Below are positions 14,902 through 23,267 of a stretch of 49,439 nucleotides of DNA, one piece after another. Every line of letters begins with the position of its first letter. Position 1 is the first letter of the stretch. Location of the stretch: contig JAPPGI010000137.1 in the NCBI GenBank assembly GCA_028874985.1, forward strand, positions 1 through 49,439, written 5' to 3'. The translations under genes and the position numbers were made by a program. Origin of the DNA: Gemmatimonadota bacterium. Its GTDB lineage: Bacteria > Gemmatimonadota > Gemmatimonadetes > Longimicrobiales > Gaopeijiaceae. The notes under the pieces are model-generated. The model worked only from the letters and a program-made list of their open reading frames with translations. It searched no databases and was not told where the DNA came from.

Positions 14902-15834
14902 CTACTGGTAGGCCACCAGTCTCCGTTGGGGGTCCCACAGAAGGAAACCGGTCACCGGGCCCTTCACGTCGTGCCACGTCAACCTCAACGGCCGTCCCAG
15001 GGCGTCGTCGGTTTCGATCTCGCCGGCAAAAGTGACGTGCACGAGGGCCCGGCCGTCGATCACCGTGTCCCCGCTCAGGGTGTACGTGTAGACCCCCATG
15101 AAGGTCCGCTCCAGGGCCTCGCTGTCGGTGTGCCAGACGACCGTGTCCACCCAGGAGCCGAGCGCCTCCATCTCCTCGCCGGGCAGGGGCGGAAAGATGT
15201 CGTACGGGAGCCCGCCGAAGGAGAACAGCTCCGCCGGCCGGCCGGACAGTTCGGGATACGAGGCGACCCTTCTCACGCCCCGGCGGTTCAAGGTGAACTC
15301 GATCGTGTTGACCAGGTAGCCGAGGTCCGAGAACCGGTCCGGTTGCAGGAGGTTGGACATCGAGCCCTCGAAGTCCTCCGCGATGCCCGTTACCCGGATG
15401 CCTGCCGGATCATGCCGGAAGGACAGGTCGACGGTCATGGCATACCGCGCCGCCATCTCCAGGTTGCCCCCGGGCCGGTGCATTTCGACGGTCAGCGTAT
15501 CGGCGACAGTGTAGACGGCGTTCGGGGGCGACGGCAATCCGTAGCCGAGCGGACCGGCGGGGGCGGGCTCGGCGGGACGGGCGCAGGCGGTTGCGGCTGC
15601 CACGAGGAGGTGGAGGGAAGCAAGCAGTCCGTGGATAGAGCGGCCCGAGCACCGAGAGCGGCGAGGCGCCGGGCTGGCAAGGCGCGACGATTGTCCACGG
15701 GCTGCCAAGCCGTGCCGCGGGCGGCGAGGCGGGGGGCGGGAGGGGCGGGGCCGGGCTGGCGGGGGGGTCGCCGGGAGGTTGCCGTGCAATCCTGGCTCCG
15801 ATCGGGCGTATGTTCGTCTGCGGGTGATTTCCAA
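14902..15834 (-). CDS. Lipoprotein B2, damaged at both ends
   Basis: The recognisable B-family part begins at about 15590 with a hydrophobic stretch and lipobox-like AATAC, then YGLPSPPNAVYTVADTLTVE, VTGIAEDFEGS, GSWVDTVVW and YTLSGDTVIDGRALVHVTF, ending LLWDPQRRLVAYQ at an amber codon 31 codons short of the family's end. Upstream the frame runs through dispersed repeat copy B (15622-15706) to a TTG at 15834, giving an Arg/Pro-rich 80-residue leader unlike any signal peptide. No ATG, GTG or TTG lies between the repeat and the hydrophobic stretch. The repeat has therefore probably replaced the original start. I read it as a decaying gene rather than an active one. Confidence 0.6.
   Translation of the reverse strand: MEITRRRTYARSEPGLHGNLPATPPPARPRPSRPPPRRPRHGLAARGQSSRLASPAPRRSRCSGRSIHGLLASLHLLVAAATACARPAEPAPAGPLGYGLPSPPNAVYTVADTLTVEMHRPGGNLEMAARYAMTVDLSFRHDPAGIRVTGIAEDFEGSMSNLLQPDRFSDLGYLVNTIEFTLNRRGVRRVASYPELSGRPAELFSFGGLPYDIFPPLPGEEMEALGSWVDTVVWHTDSEALERTFMGVYTYTLSGDTVIDGRALVHVTFAGEIETDDALGRPLRLTWHDVKGPVTGFLLWDPQRRLVAYQ
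15622..15706 (-). repeat. Dispersed inverted-repeat element, copy B (complete short form)
   Basis: 85 bp with inverted ends AAGCAGTCCGTGGATA (15622-15637) and TTGTCCACGGGCTGCC (15691-15706). Read on the minus strand it contains TCGTCGCGCCTTGCC and the same core as copies A and C. It lies inside the 5' end of B2. The ends pair over about 11 bp with one mismatch. Confidence 0.75.
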
Positions 15835-15983
15835 TAATACTATCGTCTTAGGAGAACATGGTCCAGACTCCGCCGCCGAGCCGTCCGGCGCATGGCTTTG
15901 TACGGGCCGGTATCGGCGTGCAGGTGCTGCCCGGCCATGGAAGGCGGGAACGGGGGTTCCCGGACCGGGCCGGATCGCATTGC

Positions 15984-16012
15984 TTGCCAGCCGGACTCCC
16001 TCGTCCTAATTT
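15984..16012 (+). promoter_or_regulatory. Promoter of lipoprotein A4
   Basis: -35 box TTGCCA (15984-15989), 17-base spacer, -10 box TAATTT (16007-16012). Transcription would start near 16019, giving a 158-base untranslated leader before the ATG at 16177, unusually long here. I found no riboswitch I could name in it. The rest of the 15835-16176 interval has no gene. Confidence 0.55.
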
Positions 16013-16176
16013 GCTTAGCTCGCGGAGCGCCCCGAACAACGCCATTCGCTTCGAGTCTCTCGCCATTTCCGGACGGGGAACGCGGTGATGCGGTACGGGA
16101 CCGAGCCGGGAGCACCACAGCGGCTGGACCGCACGCGAAGGTCGCAACCGAAGACCCCAGGACTGGAGGAAAAGAA

Positions 16177-17439
16177 ATGAGACGTTTACTGCCGTTCGTC
16201 GGCCTGCCGCTTCTCGCCCTGCTCGCGTGCGGCGACCCGAAGCCGCCGACCGTGTGTGGCGAACTCCCGCAGGTGACGGTCAACGTCGGCAACAGGGAAG
16301 TGGTTGAACCCTGTTTCACGGACCCGGAGGGTGGCACGCTCAAGCTGTCCGTAGTCATCGCGGACGAGGACATCGTCGCGGCGGGACTGGTCGGTGCTCG
16401 TCTCGCCATAACGGGCAAGGCGCCGGGAACCACCACGATCGCAGTGACGGCGATCGACCCGGACAGCTTGCAGGCCACCCAGAATGTCGCCGTGCTCGTC
16501 CCTAACCGCCCACCCACGGGGTCGCTGGATGATGTCGAGGTGCTGCGAGGCGGTGCGTTGACGATCGATCTCTCTGGAAGCTTCTCCGACCCCGATGGAC
16601 AGGATCTCGCCTACACGGCGTCCTCGTCCCAACCGGCAATCATCAGCGCGGCGTTGTCGGGCAGCATTCTTACACTCACGGCGGTGGGCCAGGAGGGTTC
16701 ATCGCAGATTTCCGTGACCGCCTCGGACGGTGAAGAAGAGGTCACTGCTACCTTCATGGCCACGGTCAAGGTGCCTGTCGTTGTGATCTCGGAGGACTTC
16801 AACACCGACGATGCGCTCGACGACTGGGAGCTCAACGACTATGCGAGCGCAGAGATCGATGACGGCTACCTCCTTCTGACGGCAGACTCGAGCGGCTTCT
16901 ACGCCTTTGCGGGCCAGAGCCTCGGGGGCACCGCGACTGGCTGGACAGTGGAAGTCGCGGCAAGGGTCGTCGACGAGGATGCGCAGCCCGGTTTGCTGGT
17001 CGATACCGACCACGCCACCTACACGGCCTATCTGTTTCTCGTTGGCGAAGCAGACTACGGAGGCAACCTCGGTGAGTTGAACTATCTGTTCGCGTGGTTC
17101 AACGCGACGACCGGCTGGACTGTTGACCAGTGGAGCTTTGGACTATCCAACGCCATTGACGAATCCTCGGATATCGAAATCTCGCTTACCATGTCGGATA
17201 GTGGGGTCAAGGCGACGGTCGACGGGGTCGTTCTTTTTGACAAGAGCACTGAAGACTACTTGGTGACCGGCGCCGAGGCCTTGATCCTGGTGACCGGGGC
17301 GGAGGGGGATGAGACGGGGGTACCGGGAGGCACGAACTGGGCGCGGTTCCTGGCCTTGGATTTCGATGAGAGCAGCCCGGAGGCGTATGCGCTACCCGAT
17401 CTGTCCAAGCTCCCGACGATACAGATCCTGAAGAAATGA
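16177..17439 (+). CDS. Lipoprotein A4: Ig-like, cadherin-like and concanavalin-like domains
   Basis: 420 residues from ATG 16177, with a strong ribosome-binding site (CTGGAGGAAAAGAA). Signal peptide longer than in A1-A3, lipobox LLAC with Cys18, then GDPKPPTVCG. N-terminal domain carries PCFTDPEGG; the cadherin-like domain has FSDPDGQDLAYTASSS and ISVTASDGEEEVTATF; the C-terminal sandwich starts EDFNTDDALDDW. The C-terminus (ending LPTIQILKK) differs from A1-A3. It has its own promoter, is divergent from the damaged B2 and convergent with the CDGSH gene. It is probably surface-exposed and calcium-stabilised. Confidence 0.8.
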   Translation: MRRLLPFVGLPLLALLACGDPKPPTVCGELPQVTVNVGNREVVEPCFTDPEGGTLKLSVVIADEDIVAAGLVGARLAITGKAPGTTTIAVTAIDPDSLQATQNVAVLVPNRPPTGSLDDVEVLRGGALTIDLSGSFSDPDGQDLAYTASSSQPAIISAALSGSILTLTAVGQEGSSQISVTASDGEEEVTATFMATVKVPVVVISEDFNTDDALDDWELNDYASAEIDDGYLLLTADSSGFYAFAGQSLGGTATGWTVEVAARVVDEDAQPGLLVDTDHATYTAYLFLVGEADYGGNLGELNYLFAWFNATTGWTVDQWSFGLSNAIDESSDIEISLTMSDSGVKATVDGVVLFDKSTEDYLVTGAEALILVTGAEGDETGVPGGTNWARFLALDFDESSPEAYALPDLSKLPTIQILKK

Positions 17440-17454
17440 TCTCGTAAGAGGGTA

Positions 17455-17494
17455 GGTGGGCGGCGACTACCGGCCACGGATCACGCCGCCCACC
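17455..17494. terminator. Bidirectional terminator-like hairpin between A4 and the CDGSH gene
   Basis: An 11-bp perfect stem, GGTGGGCGGCG (17455-17465) with CGCCGCCCACC (17484-17494), and an 18-base loop. It fills the 60-base gap between two convergent genes. There is no T-run on either side, so it may act with Rho or as a 3'-end stabiliser. Confidence 0.6.
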
Positions 17495-17499
17495 CCCCC

Positions 17500-17931
17500 T
17501 CACCCCACAAACCCCGCCTCGCGGTGGGACCCGTCGCAGAACGGCTTCGTTGACGACGCGCCGCAGCGGCACAGCGCGCCCTTCGCGCCCGCGGACGTCT
17601 CCCCGTCGGACGCCACCACCGTGAGCGGCCCCCGCACCAGCAGCGGCCCGTCCCTGGCGCAGACGATCACCACCGTCTCGCCCGGGGCGGGCTCTTCGCG
17701 TCCCGGCACCAGGCGCCCTCCCCGGATCACTCCCGGGTCGTCGAACCCGGCCCCGCGGTGAGACCCGTCGCAGAACGGCTTGTCGGCCGACCGGCCGCAG
17801 CGGCAGAGCGCGACATCGTCCGTCTCGGCCACGATTTCGCCGTCCGCCTCGATCCGGATCCGCCCGGTCAGGCACAGCGGCCCCCCGGGAGGCACCTCCG
17901 CGACATTGCCCCGCTCTCGTCCTTCGCTCAT
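17500..17931 (-). CDS. Tandem CDGSH iron-sulfur protein
   Basis: 143 residues with a perfect ribosome-binding site (AGGAGGCGAGA). Two CDGSH iron-sulfur motifs are present: Cys43, Cys45, Cys54, His58 (CRCGRSADKPFCDGSH) and Cys121, Cys123, Cys132, His136 (CRCGASSTKPFCDGSH). Each binds a 2Fe-2S cluster through three Cys and one His, as in mitoNEET relatives. No membrane anchor is present, so the protein is cytoplasmic. It follows the ETF-QO gene by 55 bases on the same strand and is probably in its operon, which fits a role in electron transfer or Fe-S handling near that enzyme. Confidence 0.9.
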   Translation of the reverse strand: MSEGRERGNVAEVPPGGPLCLTGRIRIEADGEIVAETDDVALCRCGRSADKPFCDGSHRGAGFDDPGVIRGGRLVPGREEPAPGETVVIVCARDGPLLVRGPLTVVASDGETSAGAKGALCRCGASSTKPFCDGSHREAGFVG

Positions 17932-17986
17932 TCTCGCCTCCTGTTCCGGTACTCGCTCCGCGCCGGGTCGATGGGGGGCTCACGCC

Positions 17987-19657
17987 TCACATGCGCCGGT
18001 AGCGCGGTCCGCTGCCGCCCTCGCGCGGCGACCACCTCGGTCCCAGAACGTCGGTGGCCTTGCAGTCCACGCAGTTGGGCGCATTCACGCGCAGCCGGTC
18101 GCCGTCGCGCTCGTAGACCCCCGCGGGGCACATGTGAACGTACATCTCCGCAACCTCGGCGGGCACGTCTTCGCCGACGCTCAGGTGCGACGGCAGGTCG
18201 TCGCGGGTCTGGTTGCCGCTCCTGAAGACGGCGTCGACCTTCGAGACCGCGAGCGGCCCGCCTCCGTCCGCCGGGGCACCCATCACCTTTCGCTCCGATG
18301 CGTCCGGCGCGGTCGCGATGCGGCCGCCGGGCACCCTTCCCCCCGTCACCGTCGCCAGCGACGCCTTCACGCCGCCGGCGAAGAACCCGCTCTTGAAGGC
18401 GAGCCGCATGTTGCGGTTCCGCCTCAGGTCCGCGGCGATGAACGAACGGTCGACCGCCTCCGTGTACGAAGCCAGCCCCGCCTCCGATACGTCGTCCGCC
18501 CTGAGCGCCCGGTAGATCGCGCGCGCGGCCAGGACGCCGGAGTGCATGGCGTAGTGGATACCCTTGAGCGACGCCACGTCCACGTACCCGGCGGCGTCGC
18601 CCACGATGCAGACGCCGCTCCCGTGCCGGCGCTCCGGCAGCGAATGGTAACCCCCCTCCGGGATCGTCTTGGCGCCCCATTCCACCATTTCGCCGCCCTC
18701 CAGGATGCCGCGAAGGAGCGGGTGGTGCTTAATGCGCTGGAGCAGGCCGTGCACGTCGAGCCGGGCATTCCGGTAGTCGAGGCTCGCCACCAGCCCGAGA
18801 GCCACCAGGTCGTCGGCGAGCGGATAGACGAACGATCCCCCGAAGCCGTCGCCGATGAGCGGCCATCCCATGGTGTGGATGATCCGGTCGAGCGGCCGCG
18901 GAACCTGCCAGAGCTCCTTGACGCCGAGCGAGTAGATCTGCGGGTTCGCCGATCGCACGTGCTGCCACTCGAGGTAGGCCTGCGTCAGCGTGCCGCGGGT
19001 ACCCTCGGACAGGACGGTCACGCGGGCGGCGACGTCCACCGGCGGCATGTAGCCCCCGCCGCCGGGCCGGCCGTCGCGGCCCAGGCCCCGCGGCGCCGTT
19101 CTCACCCCGGTCACGGCGTCCCCTTCCACGAGCAGGGCGTCGGCCGGGAACCCCGGCAGGATCATGACGCCGAGCTCCTCCGCGCGCTCCCCGAGCCAGC
19201 GCACGACCTCGCATATGGAGGCGATGTGGTTGCCGTGGTTGCGCATGGTCGGCGGCGCGGGAATGCGCAGCGCCCGCCGCCCGGTCAGCAGGTACACGGC
19301 CTCGCGCCCGACGGGCCGCCGCAGCGGCAGGTCGGACCACGACATGCCCGGAAAGAGCTCCCGGAAGGAGCGCGGGTTGATCACCGCGCCGGAAAGGTTG
19401 TGGTCCCCCAGCCCTTCGGCCTTATCCAGCACCCCGATCTCGATCTCGCCCACCCCGTCGCCCGCCTCGTTCCCCTCGGCCGCCAGCCGCGCCAGCTCGA
19501 TCGCGCCGGACAGCCCGGCCGGCCCCGCGCCCACGAACACCACGTCGAGCGGAACGGCTTCTTCGCCCGGCGGCTCGCCGACGATCAGCTCCGCCAGCGG
19601 CAGCCCGGGCTGGTGACGGCCGGGATGCACGGGACTGCCGGGTTCGATTGCGGACAT
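17987..19657 (-). CDS. Electron-transfer flavoprotein:ubiquinone oxidoreductase
   Basis: 556 residues, normal for the family. It passes electrons from reduced ETF to the quinone pool at the inner membrane. The FAD-binding motif is VGAGPAGLSGAIEL (about 41-55); the family motifs GDHNLSGAVINPRSF, GGSFVYPLADD and GDAAGYVDVASLKGIHYAM are present. The C-terminal ferredoxin-like part has Cys510 (MCPAGVYE), Cys529 and Cys532 (NCVDCKATD), but the usual fourth cluster Cys is Thr535. Quinone-dependent catalysis is therefore likely but the cluster may be atypical. Its ATG lies only 16 bases from that of the divergent MoxR-like gene. Confidence 0.9.
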   Translation of the reverse strand: MSAIEPGSPVHPGRHQPGLPLAELIVGEPPGEEAVPLDVVFVGAGPAGLSGAIELARLAAEGNEAGDGVGEIEIGVLDKAEGLGDHNLSGAVINPRSFRELFPGMSWSDLPLRRPVGREAVYLLTGRRALRIPAPPTMRNHGNHIASICEVVRWLGERAEELGVMILPGFPADALLVEGDAVTGVRTAPRGLGRDGRPGGGGYMPPVDVAARVTVLSEGTRGTLTQAYLEWQHVRSANPQIYSLGVKELWQVPRPLDRIIHTMGWPLIGDGFGGSFVYPLADDLVALGLVASLDYRNARLDVHGLLQRIKHHPLLRGILEGGEMVEWGAKTIPEGGYHSLPERRHGSGVCIVGDAAGYVDVASLKGIHYAMHSGVLAARAIYRALRADDVSEAGLASYTEAVDRSFIAADLRRNRNMRLAFKSGFFAGGVKASLATVTGGRVPGGRIATAPDASERKVMGAPADGGGPLAVSKVDAVFRSGNQTRDDLPSHLSVGEDVPAEVAEMYVHMCPAGVYERDGDRLRVNAPNCVDCKATDVLGPRWSPREGGSGPRYRRM

Positions 19658-19673
19658 GTGCTAACTTACCCCA
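19658..19673. promoter_or_regulatory. 16-bp bidirectional promoter with overlapping -10 boxes
   Basis: The whole space between two divergent ATG codons. On the plus strand an extended -10 (TGCTAACTT, hexamer 19662-19667) ends six bases before the ATG of the MoxR-like gene. On the minus strand TAAGTT (19668-19663) ends five bases before the ATG of ETF-QO. The two hexamers overlap by five bases because TAACTTA and its complement TAAGTTA both fit a -10 box. Neither gene has room for a ribosome-binding site. Confidence 0.6.
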
Positions 19674-21104
<1,431 letters not shown>

Positions 21105-21179
21105 GAGGGCGGTCCGGTGGAAGAGGGCCGCTGGCGCCCCAATCCGTCGCATGGGGCCGGGGAAGACGCGCGGTGGGTA

Positions 21180-21209
21180 TTGACGCCCGCAAACACCCCC
21201 GTTTACGAT
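21180..21209 (+). promoter_or_regulatory. Promoter of the micro-ORF / coiled-coil / HicB-like operon
   Basis: -35 box TTGACG (21180-21185), 18-base spacer, -10 box TACGAT (21204-21209). Transcription would start near 21216, 53 bases before the micro-ORF. Confidence 0.6.
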
Positions 21210-21268
21210 TCCGTACACCCTCGGCGCTCGCCCGCGACGGGGAGCGCCAGCCCCTGATGGGAGGAATC

Positions 21269-21352
21269 ATGACTGACCGGCGATCCACGGTCGCGCTCGG
21301 GCGCAAGGGCTGGCCGGCCCCCGGCGCACCACCCAACTGCCGGAACGCCTGA
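21269..21352 (+). CDS. 27-residue micro-ORF with strong ribosome-binding site
   Basis: GGGAGGAATC precedes the ATG at 21269. The 27-codon frame starts MTDRRSTVALGRKG and ends PPNCRNA at 21352, ten bases before the GTG of the next gene. The product is short, basic and has one Cys. It may be a leader peptide or a small protein; nothing identifies its role. Confidence 0.4.
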   Translation: MTDRRSTVALGRKGWPAPGAPPNCRNA

Positions 21353-21362
21353 TGGTGACGAC

Positions 21363-21560
21363 GTGAGCGCCGAGGCGTGGGCGGTGATCGCGGTCGGCGT
21401 GGCGCTGGCCGGACTCATTCTGCGCATGGGCTCCCGCCTGGACGGACTGGCCGGGCGGGTGGAGGCGCTGGCGGACCGGGTGGGGGCGTTGGGCGAACGG
21501 GTGGCGCGCATCGAGGGACTGATCGAGGGCTGGCGCGCGTCCGAAGGGGGCACCGAATGA
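21363..21560 (+). CDS. Small membrane-anchored coiled-coil protein
   Basis: 65 residues from GTG 21363. Residues 4-20 are one transmembrane helix; residues 22-58 are a heptad-patterned coiled coil (RLDGLAGRVEALADRVGALG). Its TGA overlaps the ATG of the HicB-like gene (ATGA), so the two are coupled. Such short TM/coiled-coil proteins often accompany orphan HicB-like proteins; the function is unknown. Confidence 0.6.
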   Translation: MSAEAWAVIAVGVALAGLILRMGSRLDGLAGRVEALADRVGALGERVARIEGLIEGWRASEGGTE

Positions 21561-21772
21561 GTCACCGATACGATGTTCTCATCCAATGGAGCGCCGATGA
21601 TCGCGCGTTCGTGGCCGGAGTGCCCGAGCTGCCCGGATGCATGGCGCACGGTTCGACGAGAGCGAAGGCTCGAGAGAATATCAAGCAGGCCATCGCGCTC
21701 TGGCTCGACACCGCCAGGGAGTATGGCGATCCTGTTCCGGAGCCCCAAAGGACGAGTGCGCCAACGGGCTGA
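21557..21772 (+). CDS. HicB-family antitoxin-like protein (orphan)
   Basis: 71 residues with the HicB partial RNase-H-like fold: YDVLIQWSADDRAFVAGVPE, then GCMAHGSTRAKARENIKQAI and ALWLDTAREYG. No HicA toxin gene is nearby and no C-terminal DNA-binding domain is present, so it is probably a solitary regulator or binding protein rather than a toxin-antitoxin module. It is coupled to the coiled-coil gene upstream. Confidence 0.8.
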   Translation: MSHRYDVLIQWSADDRAFVAGVPELPGCMAHGSTRAKARENIKQAIALWLDTAREYGDPVPEPQRTSAPTG

Positions 21773-21799
21773 AGGGGGCGCTGGCCCAGCGCTCCCCTG

Positions 21800-21825
21800 G
21801 CAGCCCGTGGACAAAATCCCCCCGT
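21800..21825 (+). repeat. Dispersed repeat, isolated left end (copy F)
   Basis: GGCAGCCCGTGGACAAAATC followed by CCCCCG, nearly identical to the left end of copy C at 31318-31340. No core follows. It sits 28 bases after the HicB-like gene and 37 bases before the VWA gene; a core and right end (copy D) lie just after the VWA gene. Confidence 0.55.
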
Positions 21826-21861
21826 CATGGCGCCGGCGCCCCCGTCCGCCCATTGTTCAGC

Positions 21862-23214
21862 ATGCGCTTCACCACCTACACCAAGTACAGGAAGAGCTGG
21901 CTCGACGCTCTCAACCTGGAGAAGCTACTGGAGATGCTCTCCGAGTTCCTCCTCGACGGCGGCTTCGCCGGAGGACCGCACTTCCACCCCTACTGGGGCT
22001 GGTCCGGAACCGAGGATACGTCCTCGCTGGAGGCGCTGAAACGGGCGCTGCTGGGCGCGCTCATGGAGAGCGGCCAACTGACCCGGGAGATGTTGGAGGA
22101 GCTGCGGGGCGAAGGGCCCGGCAACCCCGAGGTGCGGAAGGAGATCGCAGACCTGCTCGACGAGATCATTCGCAAGATGATCGAAGAGGGGTACATCACG
22201 GTGGACGGACAGGCGGGGGGGCTGGGGGGCTCGATCGGAGAGGCCGCCGGAGAGGGCCAGGTGGACGAGGCGCGTGACGCCGCTCGCCAGGTCGACTTCA
22301 ACCTCACCCGCAGGGGACTCGACTTCCTGGGCTACCGCGCGCTCCGCAACCTCATGTCGTCAATGGGCAAGTCCAGCATCGGCTCCCACGAGACCCGGGA
22401 GTTCGCGACCGGGGTCGAGGCGGACGTCGGCAGCAGGCCCTACGAATTCGGCGACACCCTGAACCTGGACCTGCCCGCCACGCTCAGGAAGACGATCGCG
22501 CGCGAGGGCCTCCAGGTTCCTCCGGCGGCCCGGGGCAAAGCCGCGCCGCCCATGGCGGGCGGGGAGTCACCGGGGGTTCCGCTGCTGAACCTGGACTACA
22601 AGGACCTCATGGTCCACCAGACCGACTACCGGTCGTCGTGCGCCACCGTCCTCATGCTGGACATCTCGCACTCGATGATCCTCTACGGCGAGGACCGCTT
22701 CTCGCCGGCCAAGAAGGTGGCCCTGGCGCTGTCGCACCTGGTCCGCACCGAATACCCGGGCGACTCGCTGCGGGTCGTCACATTCGGCGACCGCGCCGAG
22801 GAGATCCCGCTGGCGCAGCTGGCCAGGGCGCAGGTGGGACCCTTCCACACCAACACGGCCGAGGGTTTCCAGCTCGCCCGCAGGCTGCTCAAGGCGCAGA
22901 AGAAGGACATGCGCCAGATCATCATGATCACCGACGGGAAGCCCAGCGCGATCACCCTCCCCCGCGGCCGCATCTACAAGAACTCGGCGGGCCTGGACCG
23001 CAACATTCTGCGCGCCACCTACCGCGAGGCCTCCGCCTGCCGCCGCGCCGGCATCCCGATCAACACCTTCATGCTCGCCGACAACCCCTACCTGGTCCGC
23101 TTCGTGCGCCGGGTGACGAAGATCGCGCGCGGAAAGGCCTACTTCACTTCGACGATGACGCTCGGCCAGTACATCATGATGGATTTCCTGAAGGGGAAGG
23201 GCCGGGCGGCCTAG
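21862..23214 (+). CDS. von Willebrand factor A (MIDAS) protein, partner of the MoxR-like ATPase
   Basis: 450 residues from ATG 21862. The N-terminal half is helical and charged, containing [20 protein letters not shown]. The C-terminal half is a VWA domain with a complete MIDAS: DISHS (about 267-271), the conserved Thr in [11 protein letters not shown], and MITDGKPS (about 353). It binds a divalent cation and probably a protein ligand. Together with the ATPase at 19674 it forms a MoxR/VWA pair, comparable in plan to BchI/BchD. No ribosome-binding site is obvious. The stop is followed within six bases by repeat copy D. Confidence 0.82.
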   Translation: MRFTTYTKYRKSWLDALNLEKLLEMLSEFLLDGGFAGGPHFHPYWGWSGTEDTSSLEALKRALLGALMESGQLTREMLEELRGEGPGNPEVRKEIADLLDEIIRKMIEEGYITVDGQAGGLGGSIGEAAGEGQVDEARDAARQVDFNLTRRGLDFLGYRALRNLMSSMGKSSIGSHETREFATGVEADVGSRPYEFGDTLNLDLPATLRKTIAREGLQVPPAARGKAAPPMAGGESPGVPLLNLDYKDLMVHQTDYRSSCATVLMLDISHSMILYGEDRFSPAKKVALALSHLVRTEYPGDSLRVVTFGDRAEEIPLAQLARAQVGPFHTNTAEGFQLARRLLKAQKKDMRQIIMITDGKPSAITLPRGRIYKNSAGLDRNILRATYREASACRRAGIPINTFMLADNPYLVRFVRRVTKIARGKAYFTSTMTLGQYIMMDFLKGKGRAA

Positions 23215-23220
23215 CCACTC

Positions 23221-23267
23221 TTCGAGGCCGCTCTCGGTGCTCGCGGGGATTCATCCACGGACTCCTA
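23221..23267 (+). repeat. Dispersed inverted-repeat element, copy D (core plus right end)
   Basis: CGAGGCCGCTCTCGGTGCTC, GCGGGGATTC, then ATCCACGGACTCCTA. It fills nearly the whole 50-base gap between the convergent VWA and MATE-like genes, and its last three bases are the stop codon of the latter. Confidence 0.65.

Noticed and set aside
16019-16176. Riboswitch in the long leader of A4
   Set aside because: Some GC-rich stems can be drawn, but I could not match the conserved core of c-di-GMP, cobalamin or other known classes.
21557-21772. HicAB toxin-antitoxin module
   Set aside because: Only a HicB-like protein is present; no HicA (a small dsRNA-binding-fold protein) is encoded on either side.
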